64,000 bases of DNA from Anthostomella pinea (Eukaryota > Ascomycota > Sordariomycetes > Xylariales > Xylariaceae), in assembly GCA_963556695.1 (NCBI GenBank), contig CAUWAG010000018.1, forward strand, positions 4,278,001 through 4,342,000, written 5' to 3'. Made by a program: the position numbers and the translations under genes. Below are positions 32,140 to 43,604 of this stretch, in pieces; position 1 is the first letter of the stretch; each line of letters opens with the position of its first letter. The notes below the pieces were generated by a model, which saw only the letters and a list, made by a program, of their open reading frames with translations, had not been told where the DNA came from and did not search any database.

Positions 32140-33401
32140 TGGTGTTTCGACCATCCGGCTCAGTTCCATTCGGACCTGAAGCCTGATGGGGAAAGAAAGC
32201 ATTCTTCAAGTCACCGTCAATGGTATGGATACTCGAGGCTCGCCCCCTGAATTCTAGGACAAAGTACTGATATCTTGTCGATAGGGAGGAATACCAACGA
32301 CCCGAAGGACCGATGTATGGCTCATAGGCCTAAGCGCTAATGGCTTTCATCCATACAGCTGGCCGCATATCTCCTTGGGGACGTTGGTAGGGCCCCGTCC
32401 CGATTGTCATCACAGCTCTTGTTATTGCTGGTCATTGAGTGTGTTACGGGCTTCTCCTACTGCACTTCTTCTGGGAAAATCCTGTACGATATCTGACAGT
32501 AGCATGTCATTGTTACAGCTTCATGCTTGGATATGGCCGAGTGTCTTGAATAAACCATGTTCTACATGAGAAGTCGTCCCAAAATTCCCTCGAGACTGCG
32601 CTTGACTGCAGAGACGGGATTACGAGTAGGCCACCTGATCTGATGTGTATACCGCGAGACGAGGTGCAGTCCTAAGAGAGCTGCGTATCTAGAGACGGTC
32701 ATCGAGTTGGGGAGGCATACTTCACAATGCGTTATAGCATACCGTGATTGATTGGTTGGTTGGCTGGTTGGCTGCAATATTTAATGTCTAACCCAGTGGC
32801 CACAGGGGCGATGTGACGTGACAAGCAGTCCACCTGTACATACAAGTGGCTTCTAAAGCCAATTCAAGCCTCCATCAGGGCGAGGGTACCGTGACCATGC
32901 ATTCACTCCCTCAGAACGTCGTTTCTACAGTATATCGTGGCTGGATGAGACTGGCATCTACCCTTTGTAGAGCACTGTATGTCTCTTCCACTTCAGGGGC
33001 CAAGCGTTTTCTCTAAATTAATCTCCACGTGAGCCTGTTGGACAACAGGTTTTTGAAAGGGGTAAAGGAGGTGAAAGAGGGTTAAAGGTGGTTATTCACT
33101 CAATCCTCTGGCACCCCTATATATTACGCTCCTTGATTAGTGCTCCTTCACAAACATGTTCCACCATGCGAGTGTGGTCCATCGAAGCGGTGATTGCGGC
33201 ACATAGGCAGTGTTAGAGTTGAATGCCACGTCCAGAGCGGTACGAGAAGTACACACATATGGGGCTTTGAAGGCTTGTTCGGTATGTCGAAGCCATAGAA
33301 GCAACGGCGGACCAAGCATATAAAGTACCTAGTACACGCAGCATGTCCAACCCCCTTTCAGCTGTTGACGCACTTGAACTTGTTTGATTCCCCAGGCACG
33401 C
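32140..33401. other. Intergenic, no gene recognised
   Basis: No supported coding sequence. The sequence is locally AT-leaning, with short simple-sequence runs (for example GATTGGTTGGTTGGCTGGTT at 32748-32767). Confidence 0.5.
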
Positions 33402-33500
33402 CGTCCTAGGTACGCATCGCCGCTCGTCCCAGGCACATATCGCTGCTCGTCCCAAATAAGCGTCGCTGCTTGTGCCTGATACGCATCGCCGTTGTGCCTG
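33402..33500. repeat. 23-bp tandem repeat, about four copies
   Basis: Successive 23-bp units begin CGTCCTAGGTACGCATCGCC, CGTCCCAGGCACATATCGCT, CGTCCCAAATAAGCGTCGCT and TGTGCCTGATACGCATCGCC, followed by a partial fifth unit. It is a minisatellite about 0.9 kb upstream of the 1080-aa gene. The first two copies match each other best, so the array is diverging. Confidence 0.85.
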
Positions 33501-34393
33501 AAAGGAACCCTGTATATGCGCACGTGAATTTGATTTTGGCTTTCCCTCCGATTTTCCACCACTTTGTTGTTTCTGTGGAAGGCCCTAACCATCATTCGCC
33601 CCCGACAACATTGAACGTGGTGATTTCCGAGCACACCTCCTTCCACACCTCCTTCCACCTACCACCGTGTTGGGTAAACCTTCCCCGAATTCATCATCTG
33701 TGCATGCGATAACGCCGTCGCACCTTCGTCTTCCCTCGCCAGCAGTACCTTCCTTCCCTTCTGTACCTGCCTCATCCGACCTGCCTGTCGACGTCAGCAG
33801 CTCATTCCAAGTAAGTCGCCGTCTCTTTGACCCCAGTCTCGACATGTGCCAACTTGTACTCTGTGTCTTCCACTGCCACCATCGCTGGCCAACCTCTTCT
33901 TCACACACATCTCCCCCGTCCACGGTCAAGAAAAAGCGCGCCTCCACAGATCTGGCTCATGATCTTGTATGCCTACCTACGCATTGCTGCTTGCTGTCTG
34001 CTGTCTGCTGTCGTTCACTACTTTTTTTTGGTATGTTGATGCACGCCCCAGTGCCCCAATTCCCAAGCACCCGAGCAACCATTGCCTCCACCCACCCCAA
34101 GACGCGGCATCACCGTGGTGACCAGCCTCGCAGCACCAAATTCACCACGGCGATGCTCGTGCCCCACGCCGTTTTCTCAAGCCTGGCATCCATCTCTCCA
34201 TCTCTCCATCCGACCCTGCATCCGTTCCTCGCATCACAACCCGAATCACCCACCGTGACCATCTCTTGCGTGCTGGCTCGAAGTCTCGATGCCCAATTTC
34301 GATCTTCAATCACAAAGTCACGGCATTTGGCGGCGAATCTGCACGCACCTGCACCTATCCCTTTATGCGCATGACCCTGCACCACATCGCACA
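33501..34393. promoter_or_regulatory. Pyrimidine-rich upstream region and likely long 5' UTR
   Basis: About 900 bp rich in C and T on the plus strand, with many CCTTCC, CATCTCTC and CACC tracts, leading directly into the ATG at 34394. This is typical of long leaders of fungal regulatory genes. The plus frame at 33667-34374 follows from base composition and is not called. It may hold a 5' UTR intron. Confidence 0.45.
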
Positions 34394-37300
34394 ATGGCTA
34401 CCCGCAAAAAGATTATCAAGAATCTGTACAGCAAGCTCAAGGAGAGCCAGGCGGATGACGCTCCCCTACCTTCGCCCACCCTCGTTGAGATCAAGTTCTA
34501 CCTGAAGCGTCACAAGCGCTGCAGGCAGATCTGGCTCGAAAACGATCCGGAGCCCCTTGATCCTCTTGCTCTGCCTTCCCAGGACATCCCTCAATTCATC
34601 TTATCACAGCTTCAAGCCCAGAATATCGCTGACAAGCCTAGACACTCTGTCCAGATCTCTACAATCCTTGCCGTCCTTTCTGAGGACCTCGCACGAACGC
34701 CCACTGAAGGCCGACCGGTTCCTACGCTTTTCCTCTGGCACAGTTCTGGGGGCGACAAACGACGCACCTACTGCATCTTCGCCCACCTTACGCGCTCTAT
34801 GGAGTCACGTACCTATAGTGCCGAGGAGCTGCTCGAGCTCAGAAGCTCGGAGAATCACCAAACCCTGCTGAAGATGCTCAAAGTCAACCCCGAAATCGGT
34901 AAGAAACTGTCCATTCGAATTACAATTATTTGCCACAGTTCACGAATCCTTCCCCTCGATCGAAGCGAAGTGAATATACTCTGATCATACTGACGTCTTC
35001 AATTAGGTGACGTAGTCAAAGGCAAAGGCAACATGCCACCTGCTCAGGCCCGACGACTGAAGAAGCCGAAGGAGGACCCCTCGTCATCCACAGAGAGCGA
35101 GGAGATCATCTTCCAAGGCAACCAGGCCAAGAAGCAGCCTCAACAGGGCATCGGAGAAGACATGCAGTGGAAGTATAGAGGCCGAAGCGCATCTGAAGTC
35201 ACCTCAAGCGAGCCCCTTTCGGCCCCTACAGGACTCGCTGCGCAGCAAAGTGAAGGCTTCCAGAGATTCTTTAAAGCAGTGGTCTCTCCCACACATGTCC
35301 GCGTTACCGCTGGTGGCAGAATTGTCCCCAACACCCGAAACTCCGCATCTCCCATGGCGAAATGGGACAAGGATCGATCGGCCCCGGAGGGACAAGAGTC
35401 GGCTGAGGCCATCAAAGAGGCAAAGCCTGAACCTGCCCCCGGCATCAATCACCAGGCGCCACCCCCGATGATCTCGCCCATCTATCCAGGCCATCCTGCG
35501 TTCTTTCAACACATGGGAATGCCTATGCCCCTTTACCACCCCATGCAGAATGGGTTCCCCTTTGCTTACGGCTATCCGCCTCTGCAGCCCCACGTAGCGC
35601 AGTCAGGTCCTTCGCAATTCGAATCCAGCCAGAGTCAACAGAATGCTGGGATGGCTTCGACCGGTACCAAGACCGAAGGGGGAACTAGCGATAAGTTGGC
35701 CGCTGCTCCGGTCAGGATTTCGCCTCCTGAAAACTTCGATCAGAACCGACCTTTCTTCTACAATGGCCAGGTGCTCTATCCTCCCATGGGATCTGCCCCG
35801 CCTCAGATGCCCCCTATGATGCCGGTTCCCTACTTCCAGCATGGCATGGTAGGCAACCCGGCGTTTGCTGTTCCCCGTATGCCCTCCATGTCTCAATCAT
35901 CTGCTGCACCGATGCCCAATCTTCACGGCCCTCAACCAGTTCATTTTGGTGCCGTGCAAGGTGCGGGTGGCCCACCTCAACTGTCGCAACCTCCTGTTGG
36001 ACCCAAGGGGGGACTCGCACCTCCTATCACTTCGATCAAACCAAGCGACATTACCAAGCGTCAGCTCGATTCGCTGAGATCATCGCTTCGATACTACGAG
36101 GACCAGCTGCAGTACAACAAGCACCAGATTGATGAAAAGTGGACTCAGGAACAGGCTCATAAGATCAAGCAGAACATCGCGCAGTTCGAGCACAACTACA
36201 AGATGCAGCTGAGCTTTGAAGCCACATACTACCCGAGGTCTGAACAGGGCATCGCAGCGGAGTCAACTTTTTGCAAGACACCCTCTAGACCTTCAAGCAT
36301 CAAGGGAAACCACGCGAGCGAGTCCTCTCAGCATGGCTCCATCCGGTCTAATGGACACGCTGCTTCTCTCAGACACCTCCAGTCGTTCGATCGCGTCAGC
36401 ACTCGTTCCAATCCTATCAGGAACAAATCGGCTGTCGGTATCAACTCAAGCAAGGGCAATGACACATCGGCCCAACTAGATGCTGTGGAGGCACACATTA
36501 TGCGAAAGATGGAGGCCGAGGCGGCTGAAGAAGCGAAGAAGGCTAGTCTTCCGAGTGGTGCTGCCATGGCACCGCCTTTCCGTCCTGGCCCGACGACCGG
36601 TTCAGTTCCTAAGCCGATGCCGAACGGTTGGAACCCATCAAACAATATGGGTATGTCTGGAGGGTTCCCCGGTGGATACAACCCAGGTCAATGGCAGTCG
36701 TCGGGTGTGCCTGCTCAGACCCAACGTGGTAGCTGGGAAACCGCGCAGTCTGCGTCCACCTACTTCACCAACGCTTCAACACCTGCAGAAGCTGGGACTA
36801 CTTCTACTGACATATCCGGCCAAAGCGGCTACACCGTCCCTTACCTCGTCGGATCGTTACCCCAGGGAATGAACCCCTATAGCGCCCGGGGAACTGACTA
36901 TGTGTATTCGCGAGAGCTCACGGACGAGGAGAAACGTGCGCGACATGTCTACTGGGGCCAAGTCTCAAGCAAGGGGTTAGGCTTGCCCAAGTTCGACGGG
37001 AAGGATTTCTATCCGCCCTCGCCGGTCAAGGCGTCGGAGGAGTCTGGGCAGGCACCCAAAGTCCGAACTCGACAGATCCCCACTGGACGGCCGGAGGCTG
37101 ACTACAGCTTTCAGCTGAAAGCTTCGGAGAATGATCCATTCCGTTCAAGCCGTGATGCTGTGAGTATCCGCTCGCATGAGAGCGGCCCGAAGTTCAGCAA
37201 GGCCATACCGATCGTGGCGCCTGACGACTCTGGTCGACAAGGCTCGAAGACATCTACCAATGACGGTGCCGGCAAAGCTGATAAGACCAAGTCTGCCTCT

Positions 37301-37797
37301 GGCAAGTCTACTGGCGAGCCAGTCTCCGACAAAAAATCAGCCTCGCTTAGCCGCAGAGCTTTGGAGAGATCTAGGTAAGCCATGTGATGCCCCATGTTGA
37401 ACACTGTGTATGACTAACCTGGTCCAGCAACAAATCCGGGCATGAACTTTGGCAAACCATGCTGAAGAAGGGGTCGGGATCGACCAGTGGAAATGCGCTG
37501 CCTAGTGCTGTCTCCGCGACCACGGCCACTGCGTATCTGCCCCAGTTCTTCGGACACGCTGCATCGTCGCTGAGCCCGGCGGTCTTGAACACAAACAGCT
37601 CTCCCGCTCGTTCTGGCACCGCCAGCCAAGATAAGCCGGGTGAAGTTGATATCTCCCTGCCGGCCGCACAGAAGGTCGGAGAGAACTGTCCACCCAGCTC
37701 AGCTCCCTCGTTGGAGTACGACGCCACGAAGGATTTGCATGAGCGTATGCTGCGCGATGCCGAGCGACGAGGCGTCATCGGCTCCGACTGGCAGTAG
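34394..37797 (+). CDS. Conserved Pro/Gln-rich fungal protein, 1080 aa
   Basis: Three exons (34394-34898, 35007-37374, 37428-37797) with GT-AG introns of 108 and 53 bp give 1080 residues. The N-terminal ~170 residues are ordered: MATRKKIIKNLYSKLKESQ, then an Arg/Lys-rich helix and FLWHSSGGDKRRTYCIFAHL. The middle is disordered, rich in Pro, Gln, Met and Ser, with PMISPIYPGHPAFFQHMGMP-type stretches. A helical segment near residue 540 reads ITKRQLDSLRSSLRYYEDQL followed by a predicted coiled coil. Near the end come YSRELTDEEKRARHVYWGQV and LHERMLRDAERRGVIGSDW. The make-up suggests an RNA- or chromatin-associated scaffold, but I do not recognise the family and assign no function. The last intron contains a CTAAC branch site. 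Confidence 0.85.
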
Positions 37798-39245
37798 TGG
37801 CTCAGTCTGCCGAGCCTATCATCGAGGAAGAAGCAAACATATTGGTTTTCTTGATCCCGCCACCTTCCCATGATGAAGGGGTGTGACTGTTTTATTAACT
37901 CGATACCTTCATCTTTTGTACGGATTAGCTGCATTTGTATGATGAATCGGCCCAGGGTATCTCATGGATTCGTGGTCACAGATATGGTATTTCTGCCCAA
38001 CAAAGGGGGCACCAAGACGGTTAGCATCTTTAGCCGAATCGAGATGTGCAGAGTTCGCGCTCGCCATGGCATCTCGAGGTTGGCAATGACGATGATGGTA
38101 TTCTTCCTCTAGAGAGGATTTGAGACGACGTAACAAAAATAGGCGCGGATTGACTAGGACTAGCTAGAGAAGTAGTCCAATACATGGTTGCTACGAGATG
38201 TGTCTGAATTGAACGTGATGTTCGTAGTGTGAGATGAAGTACTTTCGAGAGTGGCAGTACACCAGCAACTGCCATGATACTCCCATTCTCGTCCACGAGG
38301 CGACCGGAATGTGGGAATACAGGTTCTTTTGGTGTATACGAACGGCTACAGATGCCACTCGCGCTTTGCAGCCCGCCAACAACGTTTCAAGCGTTCATGT
38401 GGGAGGTGTTGGAAAGGATGAGGTAGATGGCCGAGAGATTTGTCACCTTTGGACCTCCACCGACTCAATTGGTTGCAAATCTTGCTTGTGAGTGACTGCG
38501 GTAACGATCAGAGGAACACTGACGAAGGACGACAAACGTGCCCAAGTCACAGGTAGGATTCGCAGCCTCTTAAGTCGGTGGACGTCGATAACCTTCAAGG
38601 CAGAAGAGAAAAAAGGCAACAGGTATGTGCCTCACCATCAAACTTCCAACATCATGGAAGTATCTAATTGGAAGTCTGCAGGCGAGAGCAAAGGATTCAA
38701 TCCCTTCACTTGGTTTACTCTCCGCCAGGCGTATAGCACGAAGACCATGAATTGGTGGTCAACGTGGTGATATCCAAGCGGTTATCTTACCTTGAGAGAA
38801 TGGGATTGTCTAACAAGTTATGTTATCCAAGTGATGAGTGAGGGTGCGCAGACATTGAAATGAAACCTGGTGAAGACTCGGGTCCCGACGGTTAGCAAAG
38901 CGGTTGGACATCACGATGGCACTGCAAGTCATTGTCAAGGCAAGACTTCGGGATGAACCTCCCATGGAACATTTCGCATAATGTGAAATGGCCATTGTGT
39001 GCATGTAATTTGTCTCTTTTCGTGGTGGTGTGTCAAGCAACCAGATGCTGATCCTCGAATCCCTATGCATGAAGTTCAATCCGTTGTCTGCCGTCCCTGG
39101 TCATCATACCGGGAGGAAGAAGAGCAGAGCACCCTCTTGACGCCGGTTCCGTTTCGTTTTATTCCCCTCGTCAGTCGGAAAAAGGATGTCGTGATCGATC
39201 AAGACGACAACTACCACCTCTTCAGGTTCCCTCCCTCAAGTCCGC
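37798..39245. other. Intergenic region between convergent genes
   Basis: About 1.4 kb holding the 3' ends of the 1080-aa gene and rpl26. The small frames here show no supported gene. Confidence 0.5.
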
Positions 39246-39820
39246 TTATTTGGAGGCGTTCTTGCCCTTGGTTCGCAGCTCGCGGCCGACTTTGATGCGC
39301 TCCAGGATGTCCTCGCGGTCCTTGTCCAGCTTCAGCTTGTTGATGACGACGTTGCTGGGGTGGATGCCGAGGGGCACGCTCTGGCCCGACGTCTTCTCGC
39401 GGGTGACGCGCTCGATGTGGATCTGGTACTTGAGACGGTAGACCGAGGTCACCTTGCCCTCGCGGCCCTTGTTGGATCCGCGGACGATGGTGACTTCGTC
39501 GTCTTTTCGGACCGGGATGCTGCGGACCTGGAAGGGGGGAAAATGGATTAAATTCTGTCCCGTGGGAATATGTTGACAGCAGGGGAAGTGGGATGAGGTA
39601 GGCTTACATTGTACTTCTCACGCAGCTCCTTGCTGAGGGGCGCGCTCATGATGTTGCGGCGAATGCTCGAGGGCGCACTGAAGTGAGCCTTTCTCGACTT
39701 GCGCCGCGAGCTGGCGATACCTTCAGAGCCATGGTCAGATAGGATCCTCAATTGCGGAAAAGTCGTATTGCAATTGAAATGCATCGAGAGGGCGAGCTTA
39801 CCTGCGTTGACCTTCGTCAT
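39246..39820 (-). CDS. rpl26: 60S ribosomal protein uL24 (RPL26)
   Basis: Three exons (39820-39802, 39720-39608, 39527-39246) separated by GT-AG introns of 81 and 80 bp give 137 residues. The protein begins [20 protein letters not shown] and continues [40 protein letters not shown] and the KOW motif region [20 protein letters not shown], ending [11 protein letters not shown]. This is complete uL24, which binds 25S rRNA near the peptide exit tunnel. The first exon has only six and a third codons, a usual arrangement in fungal ribosomal protein genes. Its ATG lies 334 bp from that of the divergently read COA1 gene. Confidence 0.97.
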
Positions 39821-40154
39821 CTTGTTAGTAGGGCGTGGGTGGTGACGGGGATCGATTTTCCTTGGTATTGAGAGGAAGTTTCGCGGGTGTGCACGAGGAA
39901 AGAGGCAGGATGTTGAAAATGAATGGAGTTGTGGTGGGAAAAGTTCGAGTGGTGCCCTAACATACCAGCCTCAAGCGACCGAACTGACTGTGGCTAGTCA
40001 AAGTGTGGCTGGAGCTCAGGTGGAGCCGGCGCCAGAGGCTGGATTATTATGGGACCTCCGTGATGAGCTCCGGCAGCTCTGGTGGGATGATTTCTGAGAA
40101 CTCTGGTGATCGACGGCAGCGCACCCACGAGCACCTACAGACCCAACCGACAAG
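39821..40154. promoter_or_regulatory. Shared promoter between rpl26 and coa1
   Basis: Only 334 bp separate the two divergent start codons, so both promoters must lie here. The pair joins a cytosolic ribosomal protein with a cytochrome oxidase assembly factor. No TATA box is clear. Co-regulation is an inference. Confidence 0.6.
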
Positions 40155-40845
40155 ATGCTATCGAGAGTAGTACGCCGCAGGGCGCTGCTATCATTGCGCA
40201 ATACCACTGCGTCCAGAACTCAACTCCAAAGACGGACGTTAGTAGCAGCACCAAAACCGGGCGACGGACCACTCATGGAGAGACGAGCAGACCGGGAGCT
40301 TCCAAGTACATACCGCATTCCTGCACCCTCCTCACCGAATCGTCAATTAACCTGCCTCCACAACAGACGTTAAGGAGTTCAGCTGGTCGCGGACCCTACC
40401 GATCTTCCTAACGCTCATCGCGCTCTCGAGCGTAGCCATCTTCAACTACCAAAAGTCGTCGTCGCCGGTGGTAGCCTCCACCCTCTACGCGCTGCGGACG
40501 AACCGGCGCGCGCGCGAGTACCTGGGCGACGAGATCTACTTCAAGCACCAGATCCCCTGGATCTCGGGCGAGCTGAACCAGATGCGGGGGCGCATCGACG
40601 TGCGGTTCGCCGTCAAGGGCACGCGCGCCGCGGGCGTCATGCGCTTCGCCAGCTTCCGGCCCTCGGCCCGCGCCATGTTCGAGACCACCGAGTGGAGCCT
40701 CGAGACCGCCGACGGCGAGACCATCGACCTGCTGGACGGGGACGACCCCTTCAGGGGCATGGTTGGCATCGCCATGGACGAGGAGGAGCGCGAAGAGGCG
40801 GTCAAGAATAGGGGGTTTAGACAGCAGCTTAAGGGCACGGACTAG
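40155..40845 (+). CDS. coa1: Cytochrome c oxidase assembly factor COA1
   Basis: Two exons (40155-40305 and 40367-40845) with a 61-bp intron give 209 residues. The N-terminus MLSRVVRRRALLSLRNTTAS is an Arg-rich mitochondrial presequence. Next come RRADRELP, one inner-membrane helix (SRTLPIFLTLIALSSVAIFN) and YQKSSSPVVASTLYALRTN. The C-terminal domain reads AREYLGDEIYFKHQIPWISG, QMRGRIDVRFAVKGTRAAGV and MRFASFRPS. This is the COA1 (DUF1783) pattern. COA1 acts in early assembly of cytochrome oxidase around Cox1 in the inner membrane. The residues after the membrane helix should face the intermembrane space. Confidence 0.9.
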
Positions 40846-41164
40846 GTCTCGAGCTGGTGTACGGGTTCGTGGCTACTTAATGGATGGTGGCTGGGACATT
40901 GGCTGGCCTATCTATAGAGCCAGTAGTCCAACGGTGTCAGTTTGGACGGGCTTGCCCAAGAGGCATCTTTTTCTGCTACAGCCCAATTATCTCTACGGAA
41001 GTTCGCAAGGCCAGCGAGCATCAGCTCTTCACCCTAGACGTGTATCATAAAGGGGGCCTTTGAAGTTGCAGGTAGAGGAAATGCCTTTATATGACGCCCA
41101 CACCTTCAGCGGTTTGGTGTGGGATATGTGTACAACATGTATATAATACAAGAGGATATTGATG
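40846..41164. other. Short intergenic region between convergent genes
   Basis: About 320 bp holding the 3' ends of coa1 and the mitochondrial L3 gene. No gene is seen. Confidence 0.6.
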
Positions 41165-42217
41165 CTACATCAAAGCCACCGCCTGTCCTATCGTGCCTTG
41201 CTTCCTCATCTCCTTCAGCTCCATATGCGCCACCCGCGCCTCCTCCAACCGTGCCTCGTGGTCCGGATTCCGCTCCAGCAGCAGCCTCTTCGCCTTCTCC
41301 ATGAACGTCTCGGCCGGGGGATCCTTCTTGATGGCGTCGGCGATCTGGACGATGCAGCCCTTGGGCCCAGCGACGTGGCCGTTGACCACGACGATGCCCG
41401 TCTCGTTGTCCACCTTCAGCACCCGCAGGTTCTGGATCGTGACCCTCTCGTTGCCCATGCGTCCCGGCATCTTCTTGCCGGGGTGCACACGCGAACCGCC
41501 GCCCTGACTGGGGCCCGCCGTTCCGATGGTCCGGTGGTTCTTGGAGTTACCGTGGCTGGCGCCCTGGCCGGCGAAGCCGTGGCGCTTCATGCCACCGGCG
41601 AAGCCCATGCCGCGGCTGTTGCTGCGGGCGTCGACGAACTGGCCGACCTTGAACCAGTCGGGCTGCAGCTGGACGCCGACGGGCAGCAGGCCCTCCTCGC
41701 CGCGCACCTTGAACTCGGCCAGGTGCCGCTTGGGCGCCACACCCTTGGCCTCGTAGTAGCCCAGCAGCGGCGCCGTCACGTTGCCCGCCGTCTTGTGCCC
41801 GCACCCGACCTGCACCGCCCAGTAGCCGTTGCCGCCGCGCGTCTTGGACGCCACCACCTGGCACTGGTCCATCTGCAGGATCGTGCACGGGATCCGCATC
41901 CCCTTCGCGTTGAACATGGCCGACACGCCCTTCTTGGTCGCTAGGATCCCCGTCCGGAACGGCGTCGACTGCTCCTTGCGCTTCAGCGCCGCCGCGGGCC
42001 CGGCTGTTGGGATGGGCAGGCCGGCCGATGGTTGGTTGAATCGGTTCGGCTTGTCGCGCGGGTTGGCGGTCGACCAGCCGTACTTGACGCCGCGCTTGGC
42101 TGTGCGTGGGAGGAGCGTGTGTCGTTCGGTGATGAGGAGGGATCGGGATGGGATGATGGTTGACGTGCTCGTCGTCGACAGGGCCGCTGCCCAGCGGGCT
42201 GGCAGTCGGGGTGCCAT
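41165..42217 (-). CDS. mrpl9: Mitochondrial large-subunit ribosomal protein uL3m
   Basis: An intronless gene of 350 residues. The first ~45 residues (MAPRLPARWAAALSTTSTST and a Ser/Arg-rich stretch) are a mitochondrial presequence. The body is ribosomal L3: RTGILATKKGVSAMFNAKGM, CTILQMDQCQVVASK, GNGYWAVQVGCGHK, then the central loop GMKRHGFAGQGASHGNSKNH, RTIGTAGPSQGGGSRVHPGK and KMPGRMGNERVTIQNLRVLK. The loop matches the bacterial-type L3 finger that reaches the peptidyl transferase centre. It is the counterpart of yeast MRPL9. The long C-terminal helix EKAKRLLLERNPDHEARLEE is a fungal extension. Its ATG lies 354 bp from that of the divergent CCDC25 gene. Confidence 0.95.
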   Translation of the reverse strand: MAPRLPARWAAALSTTSTSTIIPSRSLLITERHTLLPRTAKRGVKYGWSTANPRDKPNRFNQPSAGLPIPTAGPAAALKRKEQSTPFRTGILATKKGVSAMFNAKGMRIPCTILQMDQCQVVASKTRGGNGYWAVQVGCGHKTAGNVTAPLLGYYEAKGVAPKRHLAEFKVRGEEGLLPVGVQLQPDWFKVGQFVDARSNSRGMGFAGGMKRHGFAGQGASHGNSKNHRTIGTAGPSQGGGSRVHPGKKMPGRMGNERVTIQNLRVLKVDNETGIVVVNGHVAGPKGCIVQIADAIKKDPPAETFMEKAKRLLLERNPDHEARLEEARVAHMELKEMRKQGTIGQAVALM

Positions 42218-42571
42218 TTTCGCTGGGAGCTCAATCCGCTCGAGGTTGTATTGGAAAAGCCGGATTGAGTGTGTGACTGGCTTGTCGGGGTGAGTATGGT
42301 TGTCAATAGGATCGCTGCAAATGACATCTCAGGGTCTTGATGTTGAGCTCGACTGCTGCTCTGAGGGCAGCTTGGAAAAAATCGGGTGGGTACCAGTACA
42401 AGTCGCTGAGCGCAGGGACCACTCGGCGAGTCCCGGTCTTTGTCCAGCACCCTTCTCTCAATTCACCTCTATTGAGCCGTGAGACTTGACTAACACGTAC
42501 ACCCCAGCTGGGTTCTGTATATTTCTTTTAATTCCGTTTCTGCTCTATTCATTCTGAGAAGGAGGCCCACC
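42218..42571. promoter_or_regulatory. Shared promoter between mrpl9 and the CCDC25 gene
   Basis: The divergent start codons are 354 bp apart. The sequence near 42520-42560 is T-rich, then GAAGGAGGCCCACCATGG leads into the CCDC25 ATG. No defined binding site is recognised. Confidence 0.55.
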
Positions 42572-43446
42572 ATGGTCTATTACTTTACGTCGAACACTGT
42601 GACGCCTTCGGCGTTCGTCTACGTGGGCAAGGACAAATTTGAGAGTGGGTAGTCCGGCCCTGGTCCAAGTTGGCCATACTGATTGATGAAATCGGGCAGA
42701 TGAAGAGTTGATCAAGTATGGCTGGGAGGAGGACGTATGGTAGGTGCCACCATCTCCTTGTGAGCTTCTGTATACTCATGCTTCCGCAGGGTATGAGATT
42801 CTCTCCCTACCTCACATATTTCTCAAAATCTCATCTTCATCCCCAGTTCCACGTGGACAAGCTCTCCAGCGCACACATCTACCTGCGGCTGAACGAGAAC
42901 GACACCTGGGACGACATACCGGCGGACCTGGTGACGGACCTGGCGCAGCTGACCAAGGCCAACTCGATCGAGGGCAACAAGAAGGACAACATCACCGTCA
43001 TCTACACGCCGTGGTCCAACCTTAAGAAGGACGGCAGCATGGCCGCCGGCCAGGTCAGCTTCAAGGACCAGCGCAAGGTCAAGAAGGTTCTGGTCGCCCA
43101 GCGCGAGAACCCCATCGTCAACCGCCTCAACAAGACGCGCGTCGAGAGGCAGCCCGACCTCATGCAGGAGAAGGAGGACCACCTACGCATACTAAGGAAG
43201 CGGGATCAAGCTGCGCGGCAAGAGCGGGTAAGTCATTCCCACATTCATTATCATCGGTTACCTCCACTTTGAGCATGTGGTTCACTGACAGCCTCGCAGA
43301 AGAAGGAAGAAGCCCGCGTCATGAAGGAGAGACAGGAGAAGAAGTGGCAGAAGGACCACGCGTACGATGATCTCTACGACGAGGAGGCCATGGAGGCGGC
43401 CAGCAATCAGAACCGGCCCGAGAACTGGGAAGAAGACTTCATGTAG
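42572..43446 (+). CDS. CCDC25/JLP2-like NFACT-R domain protein, with a probable 1-nt exon
   Basis: The product begins MVYYFTSNTVTPSAFVYVGK, has [40 protein letters not shown] and a charged coiled-coil tail ending EDFM. This is the CCDC25 family (NFACT-R domain, yeast Jlp2). Exons are 42572-42644, 42700-42739, 42790 alone, 42847-43227 and 43300-43446, giving 213 residues. After exon 2 (GACGTATG) the conserved Trp of VWFHVD needs one more G. That G sits at 42790, exactly between an acceptor (CCGCAG) and a donor (GTATGA), giving introns of 50 and 56 bp. The only other in-frame reading is one 112-bp intron from GTATGG at 42735, which deletes the conserved Val-Trp. In human, CCDC25 has been linked to sensing extracellular DNA; the fungal role is unknown. 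Confidence 0.9.
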
Positions 43447-43604
43447 ATTCAACATGACTGAAAACGCAAAACCCTATGAATGATGACATGTCCACCCCTC
43501 CCGTTCCATGGGTGCGGACCTTCGTACCTAGCCCTTTTCCGTGACCGAACCGTAGATGCATCGCTCCGAACCCCCAAAGAATTGAACTTTTCACCATCAT
43601 CGAA

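Noticed and set aside
34004..34374. Plus-strand frame upstream of the 1080-aa gene
   Set aside because: Low-complexity Pro/Ser/His composition from pyrimidine-rich leader sequence; no family resemblance.
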